From an uncultured Erythrobacter sp. (GTDB lineage Bacteria > Pseudomonadota > Alphaproteobacteria > Sphingomonadales > Sphingomonadaceae), in NCBI GenBank assembly GCA_947498065.1, contig CANMIS010000003.1, positions 186,001-250,000 of the forward strand: a DNA stretch of 64,000 nucleotides. Direction: 5' to 3'. The notes beneath the pieces were generated by a model. That model made no database searches. It worked only from the letters and a program-made list of their open reading frames with translations, and was not told where the DNA came from. Positions 7,848 to 17,297 of this stretch are shown here, piece by piece. Within the stretch, counting starts at the first letter, position 1, and each line of letters begins with the position of its first letter. A program made the position numbers and the translations under genes.

Positions 7848-9979
7848 TGGCTGAGAGCGAGCTTCTCACATTGATCAGCTTTGCTGGCTATCTTGCCGGG
7901 GCGGTGTGCTGCGCGGTGGCGGCCCTGTGGGCGACGCGCAATGGAGATCGTTCGCGCTCTGACCGGGCGGCTGCGCTCAGCGCTATCGCCTTAACCGGGA
8001 TTTGGTGCGCATTGGCCGCCGCGCAGGGGCCTCTGGAGCCGCTTGTTCGGCTCGCCGAGACGGCCCGCAATCTGTCTTGGATATTCTTGATTTTCCGCTT
8101 GTTCGCCAATGACGGACGCGACGAGAGCCTGAAGCCGACCAGGCCCGTGATCATCACTCTGGCGCTCGTTCAATTGCTTCAGCCAGTCCTGCTCTTGATC
8201 GAGGCGCGCGCAGCTCCCGGATCGACGGCGATTGATGTGGCATTTGAGGTGAGCGCAGCGCTCAACATGCTGGTTGCGATTGGCGCTCTGGTGCTGCTCC
8301 ACAACCTTTATGTGGGCGCATCCATGGCGGCGCGCCGTGTCTTGCGTTGGAGCGGCGTCGCACTTGCTTGCCTGTGGAGCTATGATCTCAACCTTTACAC
8401 AATCGCTTATCTCAGCGGCGAAGAGCCCGGCCTGCTGCTTGCTTTGCGCGGGGTATTATCCGGCGCGATGATTGGCGTTCTTGCGCTTGGGGCCAATGCC
8501 CGCAGCGCAGACCTAGAATTCCGCCCTTCGCGCGCGGTAACATTCCAGACTTTGTCGCTCTTGGTCATCGGCTCCTATCTCGTCCTGATGATCTTTGTGA
8601 CCAAGTCGCTCTCCATGTTGGGCGGCGATTTGGGCCGCGCGACGCAGGTGATTTTCCTCGCCTTGGCGGGCATGGCGGCGGTTCTTTGGTTGCCCTCAGA
8701 ACGGGCCCGAGCGTGGCTGCGGGTTATGGCGACGAAGCACCTGTTTCAGCACCGCTATGACTACCGCGAAGAATGGCTGCGCTTCACGCGCACCGTTGGC
8801 AGCGCTTCCGTTGGCGCAGGCGCATCGGGCATGCCGAGCTTCCAAGAGCGCGCGATTAAGGCGATTGCCGACATCACAGACAGTCCCGCCGGCCTGTTGC
8901 TTGCACCCAATGAAGAGGCGCAATTAGAGCTGGTGGCGCGCTCCAACTGGCCGACCATCGCAGTGCCCGCCATCGCGGCGGACTATGAACTTTCAAGCCT
9001 GCTGGAGCAGCACAACCACATCCTCGATCTCGATGATGTGCGCGCGGGCAATGACCATTTTGGCGAGGTTGCTCTGGTGCCCGAATGGCTGGTCGAGGCC
9101 GAAGACGTGTGGGCGCTTGTCCCGCTAGTTCACTTTGACCGGTTGGTTGGCACGATTGTGCTGGCGCGCCCGCGGATCGAGCGGCGTCTCGATTGGGAAG
9201 ACTACGATTTGCTCAAAGTCGTGGGTCAGCAGCTTGCCAGCTATCTGGCTGAGCAGTCGGGCCAGCAGGCGCTGATGGAGGCGAGCCGGTTTGACGAGTT
9301 CAATCGCCGGATCGCTTTCGTGATGCACGATATCAAAAATCTGGCGAGCCAATTGTCGCTGCTCGCCCGCAATGCCGAAAAGCACGCGGACAACCCGGAG
9401 TTCCGGGCCGACATGCTTGTCACTCTGCGCAATTCCTCTGACAAGCTCACCAATCTGCTCGCCCGGCTTGGCCGCTATGGCTCTGGCCAATCGCAAGAAC
9501 GCCGGTCAGTTGATCTTGCGGCCATGGCAAAGGGCCTCGCGAAACGCTTTGAGGTGACGCACCCGCTACAATTGACGCGGGCTGATGCTGCGGTGGTGAT
9601 GGCTGACAATGAGGGCCTGGAGCAGGCGATCATGCATCTGATCCAAAACGCGATTGATGCGAGTGATCCCGAAACCCCGATTTATCTCGACGTGTCGAGC
9701 GATGGCCTCAATGGTCAGTTCGACATTATCGATACCGGCTCCGGCATGTCGCCCGGCTTCATCCGCAACGGCCTGTTCAAACCCTTCGTCTCTTCGAAAG
9801 ACGGCGGTTTCGGCATTGGCGCGTTCGAGGCGCGGGAGATCGTGAAAGCGATGGGCGGACGCGTGAACGTGGAATCGCGCGAAGGGCTGGGCACACGGTT
9901 CAGCATCATATTGCCGCTGCGCGAGGCGGCTGAAATTCTCGCGAAAGAAGAACAACCCAAATCAGGCGAGGTCGCATAA
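7847..9979 (+). CDS. prsK: PEP-CTERM system sensor histidine kinase PrsK
   Basis: A membrane sensor kinase of 710 residues that phosphorylates PrsR. Residues 1-290 contain eight to ten hydrophobic helices. A GAF-like domain covers roughly 320-470. The phospho-acceptor motif reads 'FVMHDIKN' with the histidine near residue 494, and the ATPase domain shows 'LIQNAIDAS', 'DTGSGM' and 'GGFGIGAFE'. The unusual HDIKN box is typical of PrsK. The start ATG shares one base with the preceding stop, and the stop overlaps the prsR start in the same way, so the three genes are translationally coupled. The signal sensed is unknown. Confidence 0.9.
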   Translation: MAESELLTLISFAGYLAGAVCCAVAALWATRNGDRSRSDRAAALSAIALTGIWCALAAAQGPLEPLVRLAETARNLSWIFLIFRLFANDGRDESLKPTRPVIITLALVQLLQPVLLLIEARAAPGSTAIDVAFEVSAALNMLVAIGALVLLHNLYVGASMAARRVLRWSGVALACLWSYDLNLYTIAYLSGEEPGLLLALRGVLSGAMIGVLALGANARSADLEFRPSRAVTFQTLSLLVIGSYLVLMIFVTKSLSMLGGDLGRATQVIFLALAGMAAVLWLPSERARAWLRVMATKHLFQHRYDYREEWLRFTRTVGSASVGAGASGMPSFQERAIKAIADITDSPAGLLLAPNEEAQLELVARSNWPTIAVPAIAADYELSSLLEQHNHILDLDDVRAGNDHFGEVALVPEWLVEAEDVWALVPLVHFDRLVGTIVLARPRIERRLDWEDYDLLKVVGQQLASYLAEQSGQQALMEASRFDEFNRRIAFVMHDIKNLASQLSLLARNAEKHADNPEFRADMLVTLRNSSDKLTNLLARLGRYGSGQSQERRSVDLAAMAKGLAKRFEVTHPLQLTRADAAVVMADNEGLEQAIMHLIQNAIDASDPETPIYLDVSSDGLNGQFDIIDTGSGMSPGFIRNGLFKPFVSSKDGGFGIGAFEAREIVKAMGGRVNVESREGLGTRFSIILPLREAAEILAKEEQPKSGEVA

Positions 9980-11343
9980 TGGCCGACAGAAAACCCACCC
10001 TATTGATCGTCGAGGACGACGAGGGCCTGCAGGCTCAGCTCAAATGGGCCTATGACGATTTTGAAGTCGTGATTGCTGGCAATCGTGAGGCCGCCATCAC
10101 GGCGCTGCGCAGCGAAATGCCCGCCGTTGTGACGCTCGACCTCGGCTTACCGCCTGACCCGGATGGCACAAGCGAAGGCTTTGCTGTGCTTGATGCGATC
10201 ATGGAGCTGAAGCCTGATACCAAGGTGATCGTAGCCAGCGGCCACGGCGCGCGGGAAAGCGCGCTGCAGGCGATCGAACGCGGCGCTTATGACTTTTATC
10301 AAAAGCCGGTTGATATCGAAGCGCTCGGCCTGATCGTTCGCCGTGCCTACAATTTGCATTTGATCGAACGGGAAAATCGCCGTCTGGTCGCCAGCGCTGG
10401 CGAGGAAAAGACGGTCCTTGGCCGCCTTATCACTGGCGCGCCTGAAATGGTGAAAGTGGCGCGCACGATTGAGCGTGTGGCGAGCACCAGCGTCTCTGTC
10501 ATGCTGCTGGGCGCAAGCGGAACCGGCAAGGAACTGCTCGCTCAAGGGCTGCACGATGCGAGTGACCGTGCGAACGGTCCGTTCGTGGCGATCAATTGCG
10601 CTGCGATCCCAGAGAACCTGCTCGAAAGCGAGCTGTTCGGGCATGAAAAGGGCGCGTTTACGGGCGCGGTCAAGACCACCGAAGGTAAAATCGAAAGCGC
10701 GGATGGCGGCACGCTGTTCCTCGACGAGGTTGGCGATATCCCTCTGCCCTTGCAGGTGAAGCTGCTGCGGTTTTTGCAGGAGCGCACGATTGAGCGGATT
10801 GGCGGACGCAAACAGATTGAGGTGAACACCCGGATCGTCTGCGCAACCCACCAAGACCTTGAGAACATGATCGGCGAGGGCACATTCCGAGAGGATCTGT
10901 TCTATCGTTTGGCAGAGATAGTCGTGCGCATTCCTAACCTGGCCGAGCGGCACGGGGATGCGATCTTGCTGGCGAAGGCTTTCCTCAAGCGCTTCTCTGC
11001 AGAGATGAACCCAGCGGTTACCGGCTTTGGCCCTGATGCGCTGGCATCGATCGACGCGCATGATTGGCCCGGCAATGTCCGCGAGTTGGAGAACCGGGTG
11101 AAGCGCGCGGTCATCATGGCCGATGGCAAGCTGGTGAACGCTGAAGATCTCGATTTTGACAGCGGCGAAGAGGAAGATGCCGAAGTGCTGAACCTTAAGG
11201 CGGCGCGTGAGCAATCGGACCGCCGGGTTATCCGCCATGCTTTGGCGCGCAGCGAGGGCAATATCTCAAGCACGGCGAAACTGCTCGGGATCAGTCGGCC
11301 GACTTTGTACGATCTGCTCAAGCAATATGATTTGCAGGCCTAA
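9979..11343 (+). CDS. prsR: PEP-CTERM system sigma-54 response regulator PrsR
   Basis: An enhancer-binding activator of 454 residues. The receiver domain is N-terminal, with the phosphorylated aspartate at about 54 ('VVTLDLGLPP'). The AAA+ domain has Walker A 'GASGTGKE' at about 178, the sigma-54 contact loop 'GAFTGA', and Walker B 'TLFLDEVGD'. A Fis-type helix-turn-helix closes the protein ('NISSTAKLLGISRPTLYDLL'). In the family it activates EPS and PEP-CTERM genes at sigma-54 promoters when phosphorylated by PrsK, whose gene overlaps it by one base. Confidence 0.92.
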   Translation: MADRKPTLLIVEDDEGLQAQLKWAYDDFEVVIAGNREAAITALRSEMPAVVTLDLGLPPDPDGTSEGFAVLDAIMELKPDTKVIVASGHGARESALQAIERGAYDFYQKPVDIEALGLIVRRAYNLHLIERENRRLVASAGEEKTVLGRLITGAPEMVKVARTIERVASTSVSVMLLGASGTGKELLAQGLHDASDRANGPFVAINCAAIPENLLESELFGHEKGAFTGAVKTTEGKIESADGGTLFLDEVGDIPLPLQVKLLRFLQERTIERIGGRKQIEVNTRIVCATHQDLENMIGEGTFREDLFYRLAEIVVRIPNLAERHGDAILLAKAFLKRFSAEMNPAVTGFGPDALASIDAHDWPGNVRELENRVKRAVIMADGKLVNAEDLDFDSGEEEDAEVLNLKAAREQSDRRVIRHALARSEGNISSTAKLLGISRPTLYDLLKQYDLQA

Positions 11344-12856
11344 ATCTGGCCTCAGAAACCTTGCGCTGGGCTGGCTGTTGGCCGGGTGCGCACTCGCGCT
11401 GGGTGGTTGCTCGCTAACCAGCGAAGAGGCCAGCGCGTCTGCTGAAGCCGCGATTGAAGGCAGCGATGAATTTGTCGCTTTGATCAAAGATGCGCGCGCA
11501 GCGATGCGCGATGGCGATCTGCCGAGGGCAGGCGGATTGCTTGATCAGGCGTTCGCAATCGACGCGGAAAACCCCGCCCTATGGGTTGCGATTGCCCGTC
11601 TGCGGTTTCGCGTGGGTGAGCATTTGCCCGCGCTAGAAGCCGCAGAGCGCGCGTTAGAGCTAGGCCCGCAATCATCACTGGCGCTGCATTTGCGCGCTCA
11701 GATGGTGCGCGATGCGCATGGGCTTTCGGACGCATTGCCATGGTTTGAGGCCGCGCACGAAGCGGCTCCTGAAGACACAGAAATCCTCGCCGATCTGGCC
11801 GCGACTTTGGGCGATTTGGGCCGCAATCGCGACATGCTGGCGGCTGTTCGCAAGCTCGCCAAAGTGGATCCCAAGCATCCCAAGGTGCACTATCTTCAAG
11901 CTCTCCTGGCGGCGCGGGCTGACAAACCGATCCTCGCGCGCTCTTTGCTGGAACGCAGCGGCATGGTGAGCCGCAATGTTCCGGCGGCGCTGTTGCTCGA
12001 TGGACTGATTGATCTCAATGAAAATGCCTATGACAGCGCGGCTTTGAAGCTGAGCGCCTTGGCAGAGCGTCAACCCGCCAATGTCCGCCTGTTAGAGCTG
12101 ACCGCGCTGGCTCTGCTACGCGGAGAGCGTGAGGCTGAATTGGTTGAACGCTTTGCCCCGCGCACGGCCTCGCTGGATGCATCGCCTTATCTGCTCAGCA
12201 TAGTTGGGCGGGCATATGAGCGACTGGGCGACCGAGAAGCGGCGGCACCGCTGCTGGAGCGGGCGGCGGAAGGGCGCGTTCGGGGGCTCGTGGTGCTCGG
12301 GAGTACGGCCGATGGCAGAGCGGTTTTGCCTGCGCCAACGTGGCAGCTGCGCGATATGATTGCGCAGAATGACCTCACCGGTGCCGCGCGGCTCGCTAAT
12401 TCGCTCCGCCGCCAGTTTCCAGGATCAGCTGATGTGCATTCGCTGATTGGGGACGTCGGCCTTGCGGTGAATGATCCAGAGCAGGCGCTGGAGCTCTACC
12501 AAGTGGCCGCGCAAATTCGCAGGCCCTGGCCCCTTACCCAGCGGATCATTGCGGCTTACCGAATGACCGGTGATGATATTGCGGCTGACACTTTACTGGT
12601 CCGGCATCTTGCTGGCGAGCCGAACAATGCGGAGGCGGTGCTGATGCTGGCAGAGCGCAGCGCAGCGGCAGAGGACTGGCTGAGAGTGGCAGTGCTGCTC
12701 GATTATGCTATTGATCTGGGTGCGGGTAACGACCCGCATTTGCTGGTCCTCCGGGCGGCGGCTGCACGCGGGCTGGAGCGCGACAGCGAGAAGCAGGGCT
12801 TCGCGGATGCCGCAGAGAGCCTGCGTCCGGGCGCGTTTGCGCCGCCAGCTGAGTAA
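11327..12856 (+). CDS. TPR-repeat lipoprotein of the PEP-CTERM operon (PrsT-like, short)
   Basis: A 509-residue outer- or inner-membrane lipoprotein. The frame is open from 11207, but ATG 11327, inside the end of prsR, gives a compact lipoprotein signal: a hydrophobic stretch with candidate lipobox cysteines at residues 21 (LAGC) and 28 (LGGC). The rest is built of helical TPR repeats from about residue 40 to 500, for example 'NPALWVAIARLRFRVGEHLPALEAAERA'-type units with the small/large residue pattern. In PEP-CTERM loci a TPR protein named PrsT follows PrsK and PrsR; classical PrsT is clearly longer, so this is a shortened relative. It probably scaffolds EPS export or assembly. Confidence 0.7.
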   Translation: MICRPKSGLRNLALGWLLAGCALALGGCSLTSEEASASAEAAIEGSDEFVALIKDARAAMRDGDLPRAGGLLDQAFAIDAENPALWVAIARLRFRVGEHLPALEAAERALELGPQSSLALHLRAQMVRDAHGLSDALPWFEAAHEAAPEDTEILADLAATLGDLGRNRDMLAAVRKLAKVDPKHPKVHYLQALLAARADKPILARSLLERSGMVSRNVPAALLLDGLIDLNENAYDSAALKLSALAERQPANVRLLELTALALLRGEREAELVERFAPRTASLDASPYLLSIVGRAYERLGDREAAAPLLERAAEGRVRGLVVLGSTADGRAVLPAPTWQLRDMIAQNDLTGAARLANSLRRQFPGSADVHSLIGDVGLAVNDPEQALELYQVAAQIRRPWPLTQRIIAAYRMTGDDIAADTLLVRHLAGEPNNAEAVLMLAERSAAAEDWLRVAVLLDYAIDLGAGNDPHLLVLRAAAARGLERDSEKQGFADAAESLRPGAFAPPAE

Positions 12857-12905
12857 GAGCGCACTCCCCTCGACAAAGGCCCAAGGGGAGGGCAGAGCGC
12901 GCGCC

Positions 12906-13880
12906 ATGAAATCGCGAATATCCTTATTGGCTGATCCGATGATTGCCGTGCTGATCCTGGCGACGGTTCTCGCTTTGGTTCTGCCAGCGGCTGGAGAGCT
13001 GCGCGAAACCGCTCAGACGGTGTCGAACACGGGTATCTTCGTGCTGTTCCTGGTCAATGGTATGCGGATCGCGCGCGGCGAGATTGCGCGGGGGCTGGCC
13101 AATTGGCGCTTCTTCGGCCCACTGTTCTTATGGGTGTTTGGGGCAATGGCGTTTGCGGGCCTTGGCTTTTCCTTCCTTGCGCAATGGGCCTTACCGCCGC
13201 TGGTCGCGCTGGGTTTCCTCTATCTCGGCACATTGCCATCCACCATTCAATCGGCGACTTCTTACACCAGCCTGGCGGGCGGGAATGTCGCCCTAACCGT
13301 GGTCGGCGCGGCGCTGATCAACATTGCCGGTGTCTTCCTCACCGCGCCATTGTTTGCAGCATTGGGAGGCGGAAGCGCGGCGGATATTGGCAGCGAGACG
13401 ATTGTCCGCATCGGCCTGATCCTGATCCTACCATTTATGATCGGTCAGGCGCTGCAAGGCTGGACGATTGGCTGGCTCAAAGAACGCAAGGCCCAAGTCG
13501 CCTGGCTCGACCGGATGGTGATCGGCATTGCGGTCTATGTCGCCTTTTCAGGTGCGGTTGAGCAAGGGCTGGCGACCATGTTTGGCTTTGCTGAATGGGC
13601 CTTATTGCTTGGCCTGGTCATCGCGTTCTTGATCGTCGGCACGGGCGGAGCGTGGCTCACAGGCGGGCTATTCCGTTACCCTCGGGCAGACCGGATCGCC
13701 TTTCTGTTTGCCGGAGCGCAAAAGAGCGTCGCCATCGGCGCGCCGCTCGCCGCGATCCTGTTTCCACCCAATGCCGCTGGCTTCGTGATCGCGCCGCTGC
13801 TGCTTTATCATTTGCTGCAACTGGTGTGGGCCGCGCCCTTGGCCAGCATGCTTGCGAGCCGTCAGGAAAGCGCGACCTAG
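12906..13880 (+). CDS. Bile acid:sodium symporter-like (YfeH-type) carrier
   Basis: A polytopic inner-membrane protein of 324 residues with about ten hydrophobic segments, resembling the SBF-like group that includes E. coli YfeH. The conserved '[20 protein letters not shown]' block, with its broken helix, is the ion- and substrate-binding region of this fold. ATG 12906 is the first start after the preceding gene's stop; a GGGGAGGG stretch lies 14-20 bp upstream, a little far for ideal initiation. The substrate is not known; an organic anion taken up with sodium is the family expectation. The stop codon overlaps the panB stop tail to tail. Confidence 0.8.
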   Translation: MKSRISLLADPMIAVLILATVLALVLPAAGELRETAQTVSNTGIFVLFLVNGMRIARGEIARGLANWRFFGPLFLWVFGAMAFAGLGFSFLAQWALPPLVALGFLYLGTLPSTIQSATSYTSLAGGNVALTVVGAALINIAGVFLTAPLFAALGGGSAADIGSETIVRIGLILILPFMIGQALQGWTIGWLKERKAQVAWLDRMVIGIAVYVAFSGAVEQGLATMFGFAEWALLLGLVIAFLIVGTGGAWLTGGLFRYPRADRIAFLFAGAQKSVAIGAPLAAILFPPNAAGFVIAPLLLYHLLQLVWAAPLASMLASRQESAT

Positions 13881-14749
13881 CTCTTCGGCTGGTACGTTTG
13901 CTCAGCGGTTGGGAAGCTGCGCGCGCGCACTTCCTCGGCATAGGTCGCAACCGTCTTGTCGATCACTTCGGCAATGTTTTCATAGCGTTTTACAAAGCGC
14001 GGCACGCGTTCAAACATGCCCAGCATGTCTTCGGTGACCAGCACTTGCCCATCGCATTGTGCAGAGGCTCCGATGCCGATCACAGGCACTTCGAGCGACT
14101 GGGTGAGCGATATGGCAATCGGTTCAATTACGCCTTCAACGACGACGGAGAAAGCGCCGGCCTCCTCCAGCGCCTTGCCATCAGCGATGATCTTCTCATG
14201 CTCGTGCTGGCTGCGTCCGCGCGCAGCATATCCGCCCAGCACATTGACCGCCTGCGGGGTCAGGCCGACATGGCCCATCACAGGGATCCCGCGGTTTGAG
14301 AGGAAAGCGACTGTCTCGGCCATCGCTTCGCCGCCTTCAAGCTTTACAGCGGCGCATCCTGTTTCGGCCATGATCCGGCTGGCTGTATCAAAGGCCTGCT
14401 CTTTTGATCCTTCGTAAGAGCCAAACGGCATATCGACCACGACAACGCTGTGATAGCTGCCGCGCACGACCGCTGCGCCATGCGCGATCATCATCTCCGG
14501 CGTCACAGGCAGGGTGGAATCGAGCCCATAGATCACTTGGCCCAGCGAATCTCCTACCAGCAGCATATCGCAATGCGTATCCAGCAATTGCGCCTGACGC
14601 GCGGTGTATGCGGTGAGCATCACCAGCGGTTCTTTGGTTGTGCCATCCTTCTTGTGGTCGCGAATGCGCGGCACAGTGAGGCGTTTCCTCGGCTTAGGCG
14701 TGGGAGTGGCGCGGCTTGTGCTCGTATCAAGCTGAAATGTAGTCGACAT
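13877..14749 (-). CDS. panB: 3-methyl-2-oxobutanoate hydroxymethyltransferase
   Basis: Adds a hydroxymethyl group from methylene-tetrahydrofolate to 2-oxoisovalerate, giving ketopantoate for pantothenate and CoA synthesis; cytosolic, decameric in the family. The 290-residue protein shows the metal-ligand motif '[10 protein letters not shown]', the 'DMPFGSY' loop, 'AAVKLEGG', 'MGHVGLTPQ' and 'VIGIGAS'. The frame continues upstream, but ATG 14749 begins the normal family N-terminus. The gene's stop codon (13877-13879) is interleaved with the TAG of the opposite gene, forming CTAG. It stands alone here; panC is not adjacent. Confidence 0.95.
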   Translation of the reverse strand: MSTTFQLDTSTSRATPTPKPRKRLTVPRIRDHKKDGTTKEPLVMLTAYTARQAQLLDTHCDMLLVGDSLGQVIYGLDSTLPVTPEMMIAHGAAVVRGSYHSVVVVDMPFGSYEGSKEQAFDTASRIMAETGCAAVKLEGGEAMAETVAFLSNRGIPVMGHVGLTPQAVNVLGGYAARGRSQHEHEKIIADGKALEEAGAFSVVVEGVIEPIAISLTQSLEVPVIGIGASAQCDGQVLVTEDMLGMFERVPRFVKRYENIAEVIDKTVATYAEEVRARSFPTAEQTYQPKS

Positions 14750-14894
14750 GGCGCTAGTCTCTAGCCGTGCGATGCAGGCTTGGCAAAGCCCGCCGTGGAG
14801 CGTTTGTAAGAGGCGTTTACGCCGCCGCAATTTTCTTGCATGACTTGCGCATAACAATTTGCGCCGGATCGGCGCGTGAGAGGGTAATACATAA

Positions 14895-16301
14895 ATGGTT
14901 GCTTCTTCCGGTTCGAGCGCGCGTGAAGGTTGGTCCTCGCGCACAGCCTTTATTCTGGCCGCAGTGGGGTCGGCCGTTGGCCTCGGAAACATGTGGCGCT
15001 TCCCCGCTGAGGCGGGCGAGAATGGCGGCGGGGCTTTTGTTCTTTTCTACATTTTCTGTGTGCTTCTCATCGGTTTACCGGTGCTGCTTTCTGAAGTGCT
15101 AGTTGGCCGCCATGGTCAGGCCTCTGCGCCGGAAAGCGTGCGGCGTGTGGCTGCGGATTCCGGTGCTTCGAAGGGCTGGGGCATTATTGGCTCGATGGGG
15201 GTTTTTGCCGCCTTCCTGATCCTCAGCTTCTACTGCGTCGTGGGCGGATGGGTGCTGTATTACATCGGTGTCTTTGCGAGTGATCTGGTGCAAACCGGCC
15301 TTGCCGGCGGTGCTTTTGAAGGGCGCGCGGCGAGCGATATCGAAGGGCTGCTGCCCGGATTGTTCGGCAATGGCGGCCTAATGGTTGGGCTCAACCTTGG
15401 CTTTCTGGCGCTGACCCTGTTTTTCGTGGCGCGCGGTATTTCCAGCGGGATCGAGTGGGTGGCGGTGTATCTGATGCCGCTGTTCTTCGTACTGTTCCTG
15501 GCGATCACAATCTACGGCGCATTCACGGGCGAGTTTAGCCAAGCGGTGAGCTATCTATTCACCTTCGATTTCTCCAAATTGACCGGAGAAGTGATGCTGG
15601 CGGCGGTGGGCCAAGCGTTCTTCTCATTGTCGCTCGGTGTGGCCGGGATGATGACATATGGCGCCTATGCGAGCCGTGAGACGAACCTGGGCAAGACCTC
15701 AGGGATCATCGCGGGCGCAGATACGGCGGTTGCTTTGCTCGCTGGTCTGGCGATCTTCCCGATTGTGTTCGCCGCTGGCCTTTCCGCCAGCGCCGGACCG
15801 GGCCTGATGTTCGCATCATTGCCGGTTGCGTTTCAGCAGATGCCATTTGGCTCGCTGATCGGCCTATTGTTCTTCATCATGATCTTCTTTGCGGCGCTGA
15901 CGAGCTCAGTTTCCTTGATGGAGGCACCGACCGCGTACACGCTTGAGAAATTCAAACTGCCTCGCCCAGTTGCGACCACGATTGTTGGCGTTGGCGCAGC
16001 GGTTCTGGGTATCCTCTCGGCATTGTCGTTCAATGAAATGGCTGATTTCCGGCCGCTGGCGTTCATTCCGATCTTTGCTGAGGCGAATTTCTTTGATGCG
16101 CTGGACGGTGTCACGGCGAAGCTGTTCATGCCGATTGGCGCAATCCTGACCTGTATCTTTGTTGGCTGGATCGCGGATGCGCGGCTGATCGATGATGAGA
16201 ATGGGCTGGACGGCCTGCTCCACCAGATCTGGCGCATTCTTGTGCGCTTTGTGTGCCCGATCGTGCTGACCATCATTTTGGCGTTCGGCCTGTTTGGCTA
16301 G
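14895..16301 (+). CDS. Sodium-dependent transporter, NSS/SNF family
   Basis: An inner-membrane sodium-coupled amino-acid or amine carrier of the neurotransmitter:sodium symporter family, 468 residues with eleven to twelve predicted helices. The first helix carries the hallmark '[16 protein letters not shown]' sodium/substrate motif, followed by '[11 protein letters not shown]'. GAGAGGG upstream of ATG 14895 is a good ribosome binding site. It is divergent from panB across 145 bp. The substrate is undetermined; prokaryotic relatives carry tryptophan, tyrosine, leucine or alanine. Confidence 0.9.
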   Translation: MVASSGSSAREGWSSRTAFILAAVGSAVGLGNMWRFPAEAGENGGGAFVLFYIFCVLLIGLPVLLSEVLVGRHGQASAPESVRRVAADSGASKGWGIIGSMGVFAAFLILSFYCVVGGWVLYYIGVFASDLVQTGLAGGAFEGRAASDIEGLLPGLFGNGGLMVGLNLGFLALTLFFVARGISSGIEWVAVYLMPLFFVLFLAITIYGAFTGEFSQAVSYLFTFDFSKLTGEVMLAAVGQAFFSLSLGVAGMMTYGAYASRETNLGKTSGIIAGADTAVALLAGLAIFPIVFAAGLSASAGPGLMFASLPVAFQQMPFGSLIGLLFFIMIFFAALTSSVSLMEAPTAYTLEKFKLPRPVATTIVGVGAAVLGILSALSFNEMADFRPLAFIPIFAEANFFDALDGVTAKLFMPIGAILTCIFVGWIADARLIDDENGLDGLLHQIWRILVRFVCPIVLTIILAFGLFG

Positions 16302-16363
16302 GCATTAGGGGGAGGGCGGCCTGACCGGCTGTTCTCCCCCATTGCAATCTTTTCGGCATTGTG

Positions 16364-16378
16364 GAACATAATAAGAAC
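16364..16378. promoter_or_regulatory. LexA (SOS) box upstream of imuA-imuB
   Basis: GAAC-N7-GAAC, the reverse complement of the alphaproteobacterial LexA consensus GTTC-N7-GTTC, lies 44 bp before the imuA ATG. A second exact match stands before the radical SAM-UdgX-dnaE2 operon. Confidence 0.85.
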
Positions 16379-16421
16379 AAGCGAGTCGTTCTAAGCGATC
16401 CGCTTGGGCAAAGATGTTCCT

Positions 16422-17297
16422 ATGACCAGTGCTGCAACCCCCTCCAGAGCGACCGCGCTCCATAGCCCTTCTGTGGGCACCGCCGTGTCCGGCGTCTCTT
16501 CGGCGCGTCTGTCGGTTGGGATGGCGGCCTGCGCCGCGCTCAAACCCGTGCGGGCGAGCGATATCCTCGCGCAATCGCGCCGCCGCGAGGCGCGCTGGCG
16601 GCCGGGGCTGCTGGCTGCATCCCACTCGGAGGTATTCGCCAGCGCTCAGGATGCGAGCGGGGCGGGGACGGCATTGGCGCTGGCCCGAGACGCTTTGGCG
16701 GCTCAGGCAAGGGCGCAGCGCAGCGACCCGCTGGCAGAGGTGGACGATCAGCGCCAGATCCTGTGGGTGCAAGACCGCGAGGCGATCCGCTTAACCGGGC
16801 GGCCCTATGCGCAGGGCCTGCCGCCTGATCTGCGCCGCCGGGTGATCCATGTGGCGGCAAAGAGCGCTCAAGACGCGCTCTTTGCGCTGGAGGAGGGGCT
16901 GCGCTGCCGCGATCTTGCATTTGTGATGGGAGAGATCGCTGGCAATCCGCGCGCGCTCGACTTTACCGCATCGCGCCGCCTTAGCCTCGCGGCGGAAAAG
17001 CATGGGGTTCCGCTGTGGCTGGTGCGGCTTGAGGCGAGCGCTGACCTGTCCTCTGCGCGCATGCGCTGGCGAGTGGAGGCCGCACCATCGGTTGCACCGC
17101 GCTGGAATGCGGACGCGCCCGGCGATCCAGCCTGGCAGGCGGAATTGTTCCGCGCGCGCATGCATCCCCCCGGAGAATGGATTTTGAGCGATGAGAAAGG
17201 AAACCTGCGAGCAGCAGAGCCCCGCAAACACACCGCCGCGGCGGATATTGGCAATCTGGCTCGCCCAACTGTCGGTCGATCGCTGGCGGCGCTGTAA
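16422..17297 (+). CDS. imuA: ImuA, SOS mutasome RecA-like protein
   Basis: A RecA/SulA-like accessory protein of DNA-damage-induced mutagenesis. ATG 16422 (291 residues) is preferred to an in-frame TTG at 16404. The region around 140-200, 'LRRRVIHVAAKSAQDALFALEEGL' to 'LAFVMGEI', is the degenerate RecA-like core; no intact Walker A is visible, as usual for ImuA. The C-terminal tail includes 'PSVAPRWNADAPGDPAWQ', matching other sphingomonad ImuA proteins from memory. It is preceded by a LexA box and overlaps imuB by 107 bp. It acts with ImuB and DnaE2 in translesion synthesis. Confidence 0.88.
   Translation: MTSAATPSRATALHSPSVGTAVSGVSSARLSVGMAACAALKPVRASDILAQSRRREARWRPGLLAASHSEVFASAQDASGAGTALALARDALAAQARAQRSDPLAEVDDQRQILWVQDREAIRLTGRPYAQGLPPDLRRRVIHVAAKSAQDALFALEEGLRCRDLAFVMGEIAGNPRALDFTASRRLSLAAEKHGVPLWLVRLEASADLSSARMRWRVEAAPSVAPRWNADAPGDPAWQAELFRARMHPPGEWILSDEKGNLRAAEPRKHTAAADIGNLARPTVGRSLAAL

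Noticed and set aside
10147..11238. Long antisense open frame opposite prsR, and similar long frames opposite M20, aceA-regulator and leuA genes
   Set aside because: They mirror GC-rich codon bias of the true genes, have no ribosome sites, and resemble no protein family.
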